Positions 7,952 through 16,553 of a DNA stretch of 21,493 bases are shown one piece after another. Source of the stretch: Gammaproteobacteria bacterium UBA1119 (GTDB lineage: Bacteria; Pseudomonadota; Gammaproteobacteria; Pseudomonadales; Azotimanducaceae); NCBI GenBank assembly GCA_002313255.1, contig DCBA01000016.1, forward strand, positions 878 to 22,370. The letters are read 5' to 3'. The number at the start of each line of letters is the position of its first letter. The stretch's first letter is position 1. Position numbers and translations under genes: made by a program. The notes under the pieces are model-generated. The model was not told the origin of the DNA. It saw nothing but the letters and a program-made list of their open reading frames with translations, and ran no database searches.

Positions 7952-9157
7952 ATGAAGAAAAGTGTTTTTTTTGAATTCTTGAATCGCAGAAAAAATAAGG
8001 GCTTTGATACGTTTCTGTCTGAGGCCAAATTGGACGAAGACTATATCGACTGGAATGGGTACGCCTTGCCTTACGACTACGGTAATTCGGAAGAAGAGTA
8101 CCGCGCGATCCGAGAGCAATGCGCGATGTTCGACACTTCTCCGATGAGGAAGTACCGGATCACCGGTGATGATGCAGGTTATTACCTAGACAGGCTGTTG
8201 ACTCGGCCGGTCAGCGATACAGAGTCGTCTCGTGGGATGTACGTCATTTTCTGTAACGAAGATGGCACGCTCAAAGACGACGCCATCATTTACAAGTTTT
8301 CAGAGTTTGATTACCTGTTGATGTCCTCCGATATTGACCACAGCAAGTATTTTACGGCGCTCGCCGAAAAGTTGGATTGCAAAAGGCTGTCCATACGAGA
8401 TTGCACGACGAGCATGGGAGGCGTTGCGCTGCAAGGGCCGCTTTCAGCGACAGCGGCCGTTACGCTGGGATTCGCCGGTTCAGATCTTCTTGCGCCCTTT
8501 GAGTTCCGTTGGTTTCCATTCGGAGACGATGAGATTTTTGTAGCGAGAATGGGGTTTACCGGGGACCTAGGCTACGAATTTTGGATGAAGACCGAGCTCT
8601 GTGACGGTTTTATGCAGCAAATTGTGTCTGCTCGCGAGCAGATGGGCATTGCTATCCCAGGTTATGGCTTGAGTGCACTTGAGGCGTGCCGTATCGAAGG
8701 TGGCTTTGTCGTAGCGGGTTGGGATTTTGCTACTGAGGCAGATCCGGCGCCTGGTTTTGAGCGTAATCCGTTCGAAGTTGGTTTGGGTTGGGCAGTGAAC
8801 CTCGACGCTGTCGATTTTGTCGGTAGGGGCGCACTTCGGCAACGTAAAGAGGATGGTAACCAATACTTGATACGACGCTTCCAAACCGCCGATGAGGACA
8901 TACCTGGTGAGGGTTCACCCGTCTTCGCGCGCAAAGATAATTCAGCAGTCGTTGTCGGTTCGATCAATTGTGCGAGCTGGTCCTGGGGAATGGAGAAAAC
9001 CATTGGTAATGTTTCCCTGCTAAAGGATTACGCCAAAATGGATGAATACTGGGTCCTTTTAGATGGCCGACCGCGACCTATTAAATTAAGTCGAGGGCCA
9101 CTAATCAAACTGGCGAGGCGCAACCAAGTTCCCGCGCCACTTGGGATTGAGGGCTAA
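7952..9157 (+). CDS. GcvT-family folate-dependent aminomethyltransferase/demethylase
   Basis: A 401-aa member of the T-protein (GcvT, PF01571 plus C-terminal barrel) superfamily, whose members move a one-carbon unit from an amine, sulfonium or methyl ether to tetrahydrofolate; DmdA and LigM are demethylase relatives. Visible marks are MFDTSPMRKYRITGDDA (59-75), GTLKDDAIIY with D109/D110 where T-protein has its catalytic aspartate, GFTGDLGYEF (201-210) with E209, and LEACRIEGG with R247 as the likely carboxylate contact. A leading 30 residues precede the usual start of homology. GGAGAG lies eight bases before ATG 7952. No gcvH, gcvP or other C1 gene is near, which argues against a housekeeping glycine cleavage role and for a dedicated demethylase. 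Downstream is a serine hydrolase 91 bases away. Substrate unknown. Confidence 0.87.
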   Translation: MKKSVFFEFLNRRKNKGFDTFLSEAKLDEDYIDWNGYALPYDYGNSEEEYRAIREQCAMFDTSPMRKYRITGDDAGYYLDRLLTRPVSDTESSRGMYVIFCNEDGTLKDDAIIYKFSEFDYLLMSSDIDHSKYFTALAEKLDCKRLSIRDCTTSMGGVALQGPLSATAAVTLGFAGSDLLAPFEFRWFPFGDDEIFVARMGFTGDLGYEFWMKTELCDGFMQQIVSAREQMGIAIPGYGLSALEACRIEGGFVVAGWDFATEADPAPGFERNPFEVGLGWAVNLDAVDFVGRGALRQRKEDGNQYLIRRFQTADEDIPGEGSPVFARKDNSAVVVGSINCASWSWGMEKTIGNVSLLKDYAKMDEYWVLLDGRPRPIKLSRGPLIKLARRNQVPAPLGIEG

Positions 9158-9248
9158 ACGTTTCGATCGTTGAAGACAAACTCATGCACGAAAGGTCTCC
9201 CAGTGATCAGCCTATTTCAACTTTTTATCTACTCCATAGAGGTCAGTC

Positions 9249-10643
9249 ATGAACGACAAGATACGACACCCCCGAGTCCAATCAACCTTGCATCTAATCG
9301 ATGCCTGGCTAGAGTCTGAACAGTGCTACGCACAATTACCCGGGCTTTCCGCTGGTCTTGTCGTCGACCAAGAACTGATCTGGAGCGGAGGTTACGGATA
9401 CGCCAATCCTGCGGAAAAAATACCCACCACCGCGGACACGCTCTACAGTATCTGTTCGATCTCAAAACTGTTTACTAGCATTGCCGTCATGCAACTACGC
9501 GATGCCGAAGTATTGCGGTTGGCGGACCCGGTGCAAAAATTCCTTCCTTGGTTTGAAATCGCACGACCAAATGAAGAAAGCACGCCGATCACCATCGAGT
9601 CGTTATTAACGCATTCGTCCGGTCTGCCGCGAGAATCCGACTTCCCCTACTGGTCACCGCCCGATTATCGCTTCCCCGATCAGAACGAAGTCAGAGAACG
9701 GCTCAGTGGCCAGTCCATGCTTTATCCGGCGGACACCTACTGGCAATACTCAAACTTAGGCCTCACCATCGCGGGCGAAATCGTCGCCGCAGTTAGCGGT
9801 CTTTCGTATTCCGATTACGTCACGCAAAACATCATCGAACCGCTGGGTCTCGAGAGTACACGACCATTTTTCCCCACCGACCTACACGGCAAAGACCTAG
9901 CGATCGGGCATTCGGCTCGGGATCGAAATGGAGACCGTCAAGTCGTACCTTGTTTCGATACCAAAGCTATATCTCCGGCCGCGGGTTTCACATCGAGCGT
10001 GAGAGATCTTGCTTCCTTTGCGTCCTGGCAGTTTCGTTTGTTGGCAGGGGGTCCGACGGAAGTTCTCTCCGCTAGCACCTTAAGGGAAATGCATCGCGTG
10101 CACTGGATCGACCCCGACTGGCGCACATCGTGGGGCCTCGGTTTCTTCGCCGAACGCCATGGAACATCGACGCTTGTTGGTCACGGCGGCGCATGCCCAG
10201 GATACCTTACTGACCTGGTGCTCGATCCGAAGCAACAAACGGCTGCTATTGTCATGATCAACGCATGTGGACGCGCACCCGACACCTATTCACGTCGTGC
10301 ACTAGGCATGTTGAAGGAAGCATTGGGCCAAGCGAACGAGCCTGTCCCAGAGGCGTCCGACTTCTCTGATTATTTAGGCCTCTACGATGCCAAGCCTTGG
10401 AGTGGCGAGTTATTTGTTTTCCCTTGGCTTAATGAGCTGGCCGTCACGAGTTTTCCAACCGCAAACCCGATGCAGGAGTTCTTTAAGCTCGCTCCCGAAG
10501 GCACCGATACCTTTCGGCGAGTTCGAGACAACGATGAAGGGCTTGGGGAGGCATACCACTTCAATCGCAACGCTGACCAGGAGATCGAATCGTTAACGCG
10601 ACATAGCTCCGTACTGCGAAAAATTACCCCGTTGAGAAGCTAA
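9249..10643 (+). CDS. Beta-lactamase-fold serine hydrolase (class C/PF00144 family), copy 2
   Basis: A 464-aa PF00144 serine hydrolase with a complete active site: S70-I-S-K73, Y167-S-N169, and H312-G-G314 in place of KTG. The core spans about 28-345 and is followed by a 120-residue C-terminal domain. It is only distantly like the copy at 1241-2611 (different spacing, different tail), so the two are not a recent duplication. No signal peptide is seen. ATG 9249 follows AGAGGT by six bases. The gap to the aminomethyltransferase is 91 bases on the same strand, so cotranscription is possible. HGG at the third motif is common in esterases and D-amino-acid peptidases of the family; substrate unknown. 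Confidence 0.88.
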   Translation: MNDKIRHPRVQSTLHLIDAWLESEQCYAQLPGLSAGLVVDQELIWSGGYGYANPAEKIPTTADTLYSICSISKLFTSIAVMQLRDAEVLRLADPVQKFLPWFEIARPNEESTPITIESLLTHSSGLPRESDFPYWSPPDYRFPDQNEVRERLSGQSMLYPADTYWQYSNLGLTIAGEIVAAVSGLSYSDYVTQNIIEPLGLESTRPFFPTDLHGKDLAIGHSARDRNGDRQVVPCFDTKAISPAAGFTSSVRDLASFASWQFRLLAGGPTEVLSASTLREMHRVHWIDPDWRTSWGLGFFAERHGTSTLVGHGGACPGYLTDLVLDPKQQTAAIVMINACGRAPDTYSRRALGMLKEALGQANEPVPEASDFSDYLGLYDAKPWSGELFVFPWLNELAVTSFPTANPMQEFFKLAPEGTDTFRRVRDNDEGLGEAYHFNRNADQEIESLTRHSSVLRKITPLRS

Positions 10644-10712
10644 ACTCGCGATTGATACCGAGGAGTTCGGCGCGCGAATGTCCCGGCGAATAAAACCTAC
10701 AACAACTTTCTC

Positions 10713-12089
10713 TTAGGCCGTTGCACCGGATTTGGAGTCGTCGGGTATCCAGTTGCCGTGGAAGCCATATGGCACCCGAACAGGGAGGTGAATGCTGGTC
10801 ACCGGTCCGCGCCCAAGATCTTGGGCGTCGAATATCACTAAATCGCTGGCATCCCTGTTTTTGTCGTAGACGTAGGTCATCAGATACCCATCATCCTCCG
10901 ATTGGGCCGACGCGCGGGGGATGAACACAGGCTCCCCGCCGTGCTGACCGGGGCTAAATGGAAACTGAGCCGCGACACCTCGTTGTAGATCGTGTTTGTA
11001 AATCGCCGGGAATCCGTATTTGGCATCGACCGAAAGGGCATAACCGAAGCGGTACGGTTTACCGTTGAGATCGGGATGACACCGCGGGAATTCCTGAGGC
11101 CGATCATCAACGATCTGTTCGCTGATGGTTCGCGATACCGGGTTGACGGTCCAACGATCGAGTCGGGGTAAGCTGTCGCCGAACGGTCCGTTCGTATCGC
11201 TTTCAAACATCTTGTCGTATCGAATAATGTCGATGACCACTCGGCCCTCTGAATCTTCGTACGCATTCATCGGGTGATAGGCGTAATTCGGCTTAACGGA
11301 ACTCCAGATAACGTCACGGTCCTCACCAAGGCGAGGGAGTAGACCGATCCGGGCTTCGTATTCATCGTTCCAACGAAATGGAAAGCTCGCGCCCGTACCG
11401 AGCGCGAGGAAACTCAACGTAACCGGAAGATCGTAAATCACTGCATAGTGCTGCGTGATGCTCATGTTATGAATCATGCTCATGCCAGGCAGCGGGATCT
11501 TCGTTTCCGATTTCAATGCGCCAGTACGATCAATGACCACGTATCTAACATGGTCTCTGAGGGTCGCCCAGTCATAACAAATGGCGTGCAATTCACCGGT
11601 ATCCGTATCCAATTGCGGATGGGCAGTGAATCCACCGCCCATTTTCATGTCGTCATTCACGCTTGTCAGCTCGTAATCGAGTTCGACCGGCAATCCGCCG
11701 GACTCAACGATGGCTAGAGTTCTTCCTGCGTGTTCGATGACACTGGTGTTAGGCGACTGACCGGATGGGCCGGCGACGTATCGGTTCCGGTACCACATTG
11801 CCTGTCCAGCATCGAGACGAACACCATGCACCATGCCTCGTCCCGAAAACCAGTGATATCTGCTGTGGTTAGTATCGTCACCTGGGTTCGGGCCGTTACG
11901 GACGAAACGGCCGGCGAGTTCGTCAGGAATTACGCCCGTGGTATCAAGCGAGGTCACCGTCGACTCGGCAAGAACCGGGGCAAAATTACCTTCGAGATAG
12001 CGATTGGACGCACCCGAAAAACAACCCGTCAACCCGACACCTGCCATCGGTAGCGTCATACCTGCTTGAACAAATTCCCGTCTTCTCAT
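10713..12089 (-). CDS. Exported carotenoid oxygenase family protein (RPE65/CCO)
   Basis: A 458-aa carotenoid cleavage oxygenase family (RPE65) protein, a seven-bladed propeller holding iron with four histidines. The ligands can be placed: H157 (FTAHPQ), H207 (MIHNMS), H272 (YHPMNAYE) and H444 (YGFHGNW). FVRNGPNPGDD at 62-72 is the family opening block. Relatives cleave C=C bonds of carotenoids, apocarotenoids, retinoid or stilbene-type (lignostilbene) compounds. The N terminus begins RRREFVQAG, a twin-arginine motif, and a hydrophobic stretch ends in LTGC with C23 as lipobox cysteine, so a Tat-exported lipoprotein is likely. It lies 89 bases downstream of the nitroreductase gene on the same strand. 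No carotenoid synthesis gene is nearby, so an aromatic stilbene or scavenged apocarotenoid is possible. Confidence 0.9.
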   Translation of the reverse strand: MRRREFVQAGMTLPMAGVGLTGCFSGASNRYLEGNFAPVLAESTVTSLDTTGVIPDELAGRFVRNGPNPGDDTNHSRYHWFSGRGMVHGVRLDAGQAMWYRNRYVAGPSGQSPNTSVIEHAGRTLAIVESGGLPVELDYELTSVNDDMKMGGGFTAHPQLDTDTGELHAICYDWATLRDHVRYVVIDRTGALKSETKIPLPGMSMIHNMSITQHYAVIYDLPVTLSFLALGTGASFPFRWNDEYEARIGLLPRLGEDRDVIWSSVKPNYAYHPMNAYEDSEGRVVIDIIRYDKMFESDTNGPFGDSLPRLDRWTVNPVSRTISEQIVDDRPQEFPRCHPDLNGKPYRFGYALSVDAKYGFPAIYKHDLQRGVAAQFPFSPGQHGGEPVFIPRASAQSEDDGYLMTYVYDKNRDASDLVIFDAQDLGRGPVTSIHLPVRVPYGFHGNWIPDDSKSGATA

Positions 12090-12157
12090 TTGTCGACCCC
12101 TACTACATAACTTATAGATTTCAACCTTTCGCGCGTCATGGACTTGTAGTCGTCTTC

Positions 12158-12175
12158 CGCCCGGCTACGCGGGCG
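12158..12175 (-). terminator. GC-rich hairpin after nitroreductase gene
   Basis: CGCCCG/CGGGCG form a perfect six-pair stem with a six-base loop just past the nitroreductase stop. On the minus strand it is followed by GAAGAC with no T-run, so it is at best an RNA 3'-end stabiliser or a partial attenuator before the carotenoid oxygenase gene. Confidence 0.25.
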
Positions 12176-12178
12176 ATC

Positions 12179-12856
12179 TCAGTCGTCAAAACCGACGAAC
12201 TGCGTGACATCTTCGACCACTCGTCTGTGCGAAACAACATCGTTCGCCGCGAACTCCCCGCCGGGATACCCCATGGCAACGCACGTCATGATGATTTCGT
12301 CTTCCGGGATCCTTGCAAATTCACGCACAACGGGTGATTGCATGATGCCCTGCCCGTTGATCACCGCACCGAGTCCTTTGGACCAGGCCGCATTGACCAA
12401 CCCGTTGACCGCCGCGCCACAATCAAAAATTGCAACGTCGTTATCCGCTAAATCTTTATCGTAGGTCACGACAATGGAAACGGGCGCGTCAAATTGTCGA
12501 AACCCGCGCAAAACCCAATCGTGACGACGCTCCTTGTCTCCCCAATCGATGCCCATCGCTTCAAAGAGCTGAGCCGCTATAGCCTTCTGACGCTCCCGGT
12601 GTACGCCCTGATAGCCTCCGTGCATCCGGATCTCGCGGGACGGCGAGACGCCACCCAGATTTCGCTCAGTGTTACCTTTGCGAATCCTGTCCAGGGGTTT
12701 GCCCGTCACCACGTGAAAGTGCCATGGCTGGGTATTCATCGAAGATGGCGCTCGGTTCGCCAACTCGATGACATCTTTAATCACCTCTTTGGGTACCGGA
12801 TCGGTCTTGTACCCACGAATACTCCGACGTCCCCGGATTACTTCTTCGAATTCCAA
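12179..12856 (-). CDS. Nitroreductase family FMN oxidoreductase
   Basis: A 225-aa nitroreductase-fold protein, usually a homodimer with FMN that reduces nitro groups, quinones or enones using NAD(P)H. The N-terminal RGRRSIRGYK (8-17) and ANRAPSSMNTQPWHF (33-47) are the standard FMN phosphate and ribityl contacts, and GQGIMQSPVV followed by the MGYP stretch is typical of the C-terminal half. The start codon is TTG at 12856: no ATG or GTG occurs upstream in frame, and the family N terminus EFEEVIRGRRSIR begins right there. A GGAG lies very close to this TTG, a poor spacing. The gene precedes the carotenoid oxygenase on the same strand. Physiological substrate cannot be told. Confidence 0.88.
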   Translation of the reverse strand: MEFEEVIRGRRSIRGYKTDPVPKEVIKDVIELANRAPSSMNTQPWHFHVVTGKPLDRIRKGNTERNLGGVSPSREIRMHGGYQGVHRERQKAIAAQLFEAMGIDWGDKERRHDWVLRGFRQFDAPVSIVVTYDKDLADNDVAIFDCGAAVNGLVNAAWSKGLGAVINGQGIMQSPVVREFARIPEDEIIMTCVAMGYPGGEFAANDVVSHRRVVEDVTQFVGFDD

Positions 12857-13032
12857 TCTCCGCCCCTGTTCCCTGCGTGCGGCGCTAGTTGGCCTTGTTA
12901 GGATAAAAAATTCAACCGGACCTCGCGCTACCGCGCTTCGCGGCGAACGCCCTAATCCAGTGGGTATGTATAGATAGCCCCGGATTTTTCTAGATCGTCG
13001 GCGGCTGAAGTGATCATCGTGACTCCGAGTTG

Positions 13033-13560
13033 TTAATCAATTTGATTCATCCGTAATCGCATTATTGATCTCCAGTTACCGTCCATTTCCGGAAGCCATC
13101 GGCGTAGCAGAGGCGACGTCGCCTCTGCGGAAGAAACTCCTTTTCTCAATGTTAGGTACTTATATGTGAAAGCGGACGCTCTATAGTTTGCAGCACAGTG
13201 AACAAATACCTTTTCTCCTTTTCCTTCTAGGGCATCCATGACACCGAAAAACTTCTTTACATGGGAGGCAGAAGGCGTCCCCCAGGGCACAGGAATATGG
13301 ACGTACGTCATGTCTAGAGAACTAACAACGCTGCCCTCGTCGGGCAGCGCATTTGTCGAGTCCGGCATCGCCAAGTTAACCACGACCGAGAAATTAGCGT
13401 TCTTGATATCCGCAAATTGAGTTTTTGTGGGCTGCCCAGCAATTCCAATCGTGTTCGTAATGAGATGGAAGTTAAGAATAGTTTCCAACTTGTCCGCATC
13501 CACAGCAAAAACCTGAAAGCTACATACGGTTAACAACAGGAATATAAAGCGTTTGAACAC
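13033..13560 (-). CDS. Exported protein tyrosine phosphatase-like protein with Cx4R loop
   Basis: A 175-aa protein with a signal peptide (KR at 3-4, hydrophobic 5-17, likely cut after VFA near 19), so periplasmic or secreted. The mature part resembles the bacterial DSP/DUF442-type phosphatase family: VVNLAMPDS (60-68), LPDEG, YVHIPVPWGTPS (86-97) and the nucleophile loop VHCAANYRASAF (120-131). The loop is H121-C122-AANY-R127, one residue shorter than the HCx5R of classical tyrosine phosphatases. I recall close bacterial relatives with the same HCAANxR loop, so this is a family trait and not a mutation; whether they are active phosphatases is uncertain. The start is GTG 13560, since no ATG fits before the signal peptide. 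It lies 55 bases after the TauD-like gene on the same strand. Confidence 0.8.
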   Translation of the reverse strand: MFKRFIFLLLTVCSFQVFAVDADKLETILNFHLITNTIGIAGQPTKTQFADIKNANFSVVVNLAMPDSTNALPDEGSVVSSLDMTYVHIPVPWGTPSASHVKKFFGVMDALEGKGEKVFVHCAANYRASAFTYKYLTLRKGVSSAEATSPLLRRWLPEMDGNWRSIMRLRMNQID

Positions 13561-13615
13561 GCTCCAGGCCTACTCAGTTGCGGTACACGTTGAAACGTTG
13601 TAATCGCAAAACGCG

Positions 13616-14737
13616 CTAGGACATCCCAATTGGTGTCGAGATCTCTTCCTCCGAAGTAAGCAACTCGCCATAGTGACGATTTCCATCGGCATCCAACCAG
13701 AATGGAACTTCGTCTTCCGCAACGGGCTCCACCAACGTGACGCGTTCCATCTTTCGTTCATGCGGCCAGAAGTCGCCAACGGCGTAATGCTGGCAACTCC
13801 GGTTGTCCCACATGGCGACAGAGCCGTCGGACCACCGAAAGCGGCACGCGTGCTCGGGTGTCGAGTACATCTTTGCGTAGAGCTGGGCCAACAGCTTGCT
13901 TGATTCAGCCGGCTCCATGTCGCAGATCGAATTCGTGAACGTGGGGTTGATGTAAAGCGCCTTCCTCCCTGTCACCGGGTGCGTGCGGCAGATAGGGTGG
14001 GTTACTTCGTTTCTGCCAGCGCGTCCGTGGTTAGCTTGTCGACCCTCAAAAAACTCTTTCAACACTGGACTGAGACTGTCCCAAAGGGCGAAGGCATCGA
14101 CAAAGACCGTATCGCCACCTACCGGTGGCGATTTCCGTGAGAGCAGTATGGAACCGAGCGGTGGCCTGTTAGACCAGGTGACATCGGAGTGCCAGTTGGA
14201 AGCCGCGAACGGTCGAGGCTCATCCGCATACAGTTTAAGAATCTCCGGATGATTGTCGGGCGAGTTGTTGCCCGACGACAGCGCCCGCTGTCTGCCGAAG
14301 GCTAGTCCAACCTTCGCAAAACATTTGCCAAATTCAATGTGTTGGTCGCGCGTGATATGGCCCTGATTCCGAAAAAAAACGACCTTTCGCTCCATGAGCA
14401 GATTCCACACTTCGGATACCTGGGCATTCGTCGGTCTCGCCAGATCGACGCCGTGAATAATGACTCCGATACCGGGAGACAGGGGCTCGACTGTCAAGCC
14501 CGCACTGGCCAACGGAGCGTCCCCGGCATGCACGATCGCGGCATCCCGGTCACGGATAGTCTGTGCTACGTCGGCAGCATAGGTTTCGTCCTTGACCATA
14601 CGGTGCGTGTCGGCGCCGGCGCGGCTCGCAGGATTTTCCTGCCAGTGCCCCCGCCAGGTGTCCGCGCGACCCCCTACCCAGCCGTCGGTACGGTCTTGGG
14701 ATCGATTCATTCCACGCGGCTCAAAGATCTCTTGCAT
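13616..14737 (-). CDS. TauD/TfdA family Fe(II)/2-oxoglutarate dioxygenase
   Basis: An alpha-ketoglutarate-dependent dioxygenase of the TauD/TfdA family, which hydroxylate sulfonates, phenoxyacetates, sulfate esters or carnitine-like compounds. Numbered from GTG 14749 (377 aa), the iron triad is H187-S-D189 (NWHSDVTW) and H321 (CQHYAV), with R336 (KMERVT) for 2-oxoglutarate; IGVIIHGVDL (94-103) is the usual opening. I place the start at ATG 14737 (373 aa) since GAGGAG lies 11 bases upstream; GTG 14749 overlaps that site. The first 80 residues are basic, low in hydrophobics and outside the catalytic fold, so a later start such as ATG 14599 is possible. About 35 acidic C-terminal residues are also extra. 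Substrate unknown; no sulfonate transporter is nearby. Confidence 0.88.
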   Translation of the reverse strand: MQEIFEPRGMNRSQDRTDGWVGGRADTWRGHWQENPASRAGADTHRMVKDETYAADVAQTIRDRDAAIVHAGDAPLASAGLTVEPLSPGIGVIIHGVDLARPTNAQVSEVWNLLMERKVVFFRNQGHITRDQHIEFGKCFAKVGLAFGRQRALSSGNNSPDNHPEILKLYADEPRPFAASNWHSDVTWSNRPPLGSILLSRKSPPVGGDTVFVDAFALWDSLSPVLKEFFEGRQANHGRAGRNEVTHPICRTHPVTGRKALYINPTFTNSICDMEPAESSKLLAQLYAKMYSTPEHACRFRWSDGSVAMWDNRSCQHYAVGDFWPHERKMERVTLVEPVAEDEVPFWLDADGNRHYGELLTSEEEISTPIGMS

Positions 14738-15016
14738 CGCTACCGTCACTCCTCACCAAACTGGTACTACCGTACGCCACTTGAGCGCTCGTGAGAATCA
14801 TCTCCGTTCAACACACGCGTCAAAAAACCCCCAGTCGAAGGCCGCCTCTCGCTATGTTCCGTACCGCCTACAGCCTGGTCACTCCAACGATTGTGACAAG
14901 GAACCGTATTCCCAGGCTGACGAAAGTACATGCCTTCGGTGACTTTGACGCCTCAGGGACCTGAGCGTATGTTTGCGGCGCCTTCTCGAATGCATTGAAT
15001 TCCATATTTGGTCGCC

Positions 15017-15550
15017 ATGAAGTACGAACGCATCAACATCGTCGGTACGAGCGGTAGCGGCAAGTCGACGCTAGCACGCGAGATAGCGCAGCGCTTGGAT
15101 CTACCCTACATCGAGTTAGACAGGTTGTTCTGGAAGGCCAACTGGACGGAAACAACCGATGACGAATTCTTCCCAAAACTACGTGACGCTCTCTCGACCA
15201 GTCGTTGGATTCTTGACGGAAATTATGATCGGACACGCCAAATTAAATGGGAACACGTCGAGACGGTCGTGTGGCTCGACTTACCGCTTTATCTGGTCTT
15301 CGCGAGAATCGTTGCCCGCGCCATCGCAAGAATTTATGCCGGCAAAGAACTCTGGGCAGGGAACAAGGAGACCTTCAAAAAAACGTTTTTAAGTCGCGAT
15401 TCGATTATCTTGTGGTCGCTGACAACGTATGTACACAACCGCAAGCGATACTCCTCGTTATCTGAAAACGATCAGTACCGACATGTACAATTCGTTCGAT
15501 TACGCTCGACCAAGGAAGTGAGCCAATTCCTGATCAATCTAAACTCATGA
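15017..15550 (+). CDS. Small P-loop kinase, adenylate kinase/topology modulation (FlaR)-like
   Basis: A 177-aa P-loop NTPase with Walker A GTSGSGKST at 10-18, an LDRLFWK stretch (34-40) and WILDGNYDRT (64-73), the pattern of the small AAA/adenylate-kinase-like proteins often annotated as topology modulation or FlaR-related protein. A WLDLP strand near 86-90 is the likely Walker B-type region. These proteins probably phosphorylate a small molecule or nucleotide; the substrate is not known and the topology label is historical. ATG 15017 is taken because homology starts immediately; TTG 15008 is an alternative, and neither has a good ribosome binding site. It is followed 96 bases later by an SDR gene on the same strand. 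Confidence 0.83.
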   Translation: MKYERINIVGTSGSGKSTLAREIAQRLDLPYIELDRLFWKANWTETTDDEFFPKLRDALSTSRWILDGNYDRTRQIKWEHVETVVWLDLPLYLVFARIVARAIARIYAGKELWAGNKETFKKTFLSRDSIILWSLTTYVHNRKRYSSLSENDQYRHVQFVRLRSTKEVSQFLINLNS

Positions 15551-15646
15551 ACCAGATCCCCGGTGCCGCAGGGGGTTTCCGCCAGAGACGTGTGCGGTAC
15601 TGTACAACCGAAACTCCGATTACGTGTGAGTGAGAGGGAATAGATA

Positions 15647-16402
15647 ATGGACAACGTATTAGCCGATCGGGTCGCCATCGTCACCGGGGGCGCTGGAGGC
15701 ATCGGTTCTCGTATCGCGCGCGCGTATACGGCTGCCGGCGCTCGCGTTGTCATTGCGAGCAGAAGTCAGGACAAACTTGATCGGCTAGTTGCCGAATTGA
15801 GCGCAAGTGGCCCGGGCGCGCTCGCCGTTGCGACCGACGTGACGGTGCCGGAAGACGTGTCGAATCTTTTCGATAGAACGGTCGATGCTTTCGGCAAACT
15901 CGACATCCTCGTGAACAATGCGGGCGGCGCGATGTTCGTTAAGCAACCACTCGATCTCCTGCCAGAAGAGTGGGCTGCAGCTATCGCGCTGAACCTCACC
16001 AGTGTGTTCCTTTGCAGTCAGGCCGCGGCCAAAGTCATGATCGAACGGGGCGGGGGAAGGATCATCAACATCTCGTCGGTCGCGGGGATCCGCATGTCGC
16101 CCGGCTTCGTCCATTATGGCGCAGCGAAGGCGGGCGTCATCAACCTGACGAAATCGCTGGCAAGTTGTTGGGGACCGCACGACATTAACGTGAATTGCAT
16201 CGCTCCGGGTCTCACTGCAACAGAAGGCGTCGCCGATTGGCTCCCGCCGAGGACTCGCAAAGACGGTTCACCTGTACCGAATCTCCAGTTTCCACCTGAT
16301 CCGGAACATGTCGCGGATCTGGCCGTATTTCTTGCGTCGGATGGTTCGGCACGTATCTCTGGCGAGTTGTTCCCCATTCGCGCGTTAACGGAACTCGCCT
16401 GA
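15647..16402 (+). CDS. Short-chain dehydrogenase/reductase (SDR)
   Basis: A 251-aa classical SDR, an NAD(P)H-dependent oxidoreductase acting on alcohols or ketones. The Rossmann motif TGGAGGIG is at 13-20, NNAG at 90-93, and the catalytic tetrad is N116, S144, Y157 and K161 (YGAAK). IASRSQ with R39 after the second strand favours NADPH, while D64-V is the usual adenine contact. The PGLTATEG loop and LASDGSARISGE ending are standard. GAGGGA lies eight bases before ATG 15647. The C terminus ends in IRALTELA, where many members have the motif DGG; this is a modest difference. Substrate cannot be predicted; the neighbours (VOC protein, PhyH oxygenase, aminotransferase) suggest a catabolic set but spacing is too wide for a tight operon. 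Confidence 0.9.
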   Translation: MDNVLADRVAIVTGGAGGIGSRIARAYTAAGARVVIASRSQDKLDRLVAELSASGPGALAVATDVTVPEDVSNLFDRTVDAFGKLDILVNNAGGAMFVKQPLDLLPEEWAAAIALNLTSVFLCSQAAAKVMIERGGGRIINISSVAGIRMSPGFVHYGAAKAGVINLTKSLASCWGPHDINVNCIAPGLTATEGVADWLPPRTRKDGSPVPNLQFPPDPEHVADLAVFLASDGSARISGELFPIRALTELA

Positions 16403-16553
16403 CGCTAACGTGCTTTCGATCGCGGTAGTCAAAAACAAGGCGACTCTATTTGTCCTTGAATTTGCAACCACCGGCAAGTCCTCGGGGTTCACTTAGCCTG
16501 GAAAAGCTCCGCGTACCAGCGTACGTTTTGCCGGTGAACCAAAAACACGAGCG

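Noticed and set aside
1241..10643. Antibiotic resistance region (two beta-lactamase-like genes, APH-like gene, two VOC proteins)
   Set aside because: The serine hydrolases have HDG/HGG instead of KTG and are esterase/peptidase-like; the APH-fold protein belongs to the ACAD10/LvaA kinases; the VOC proteins are generic. No mobile element is present.
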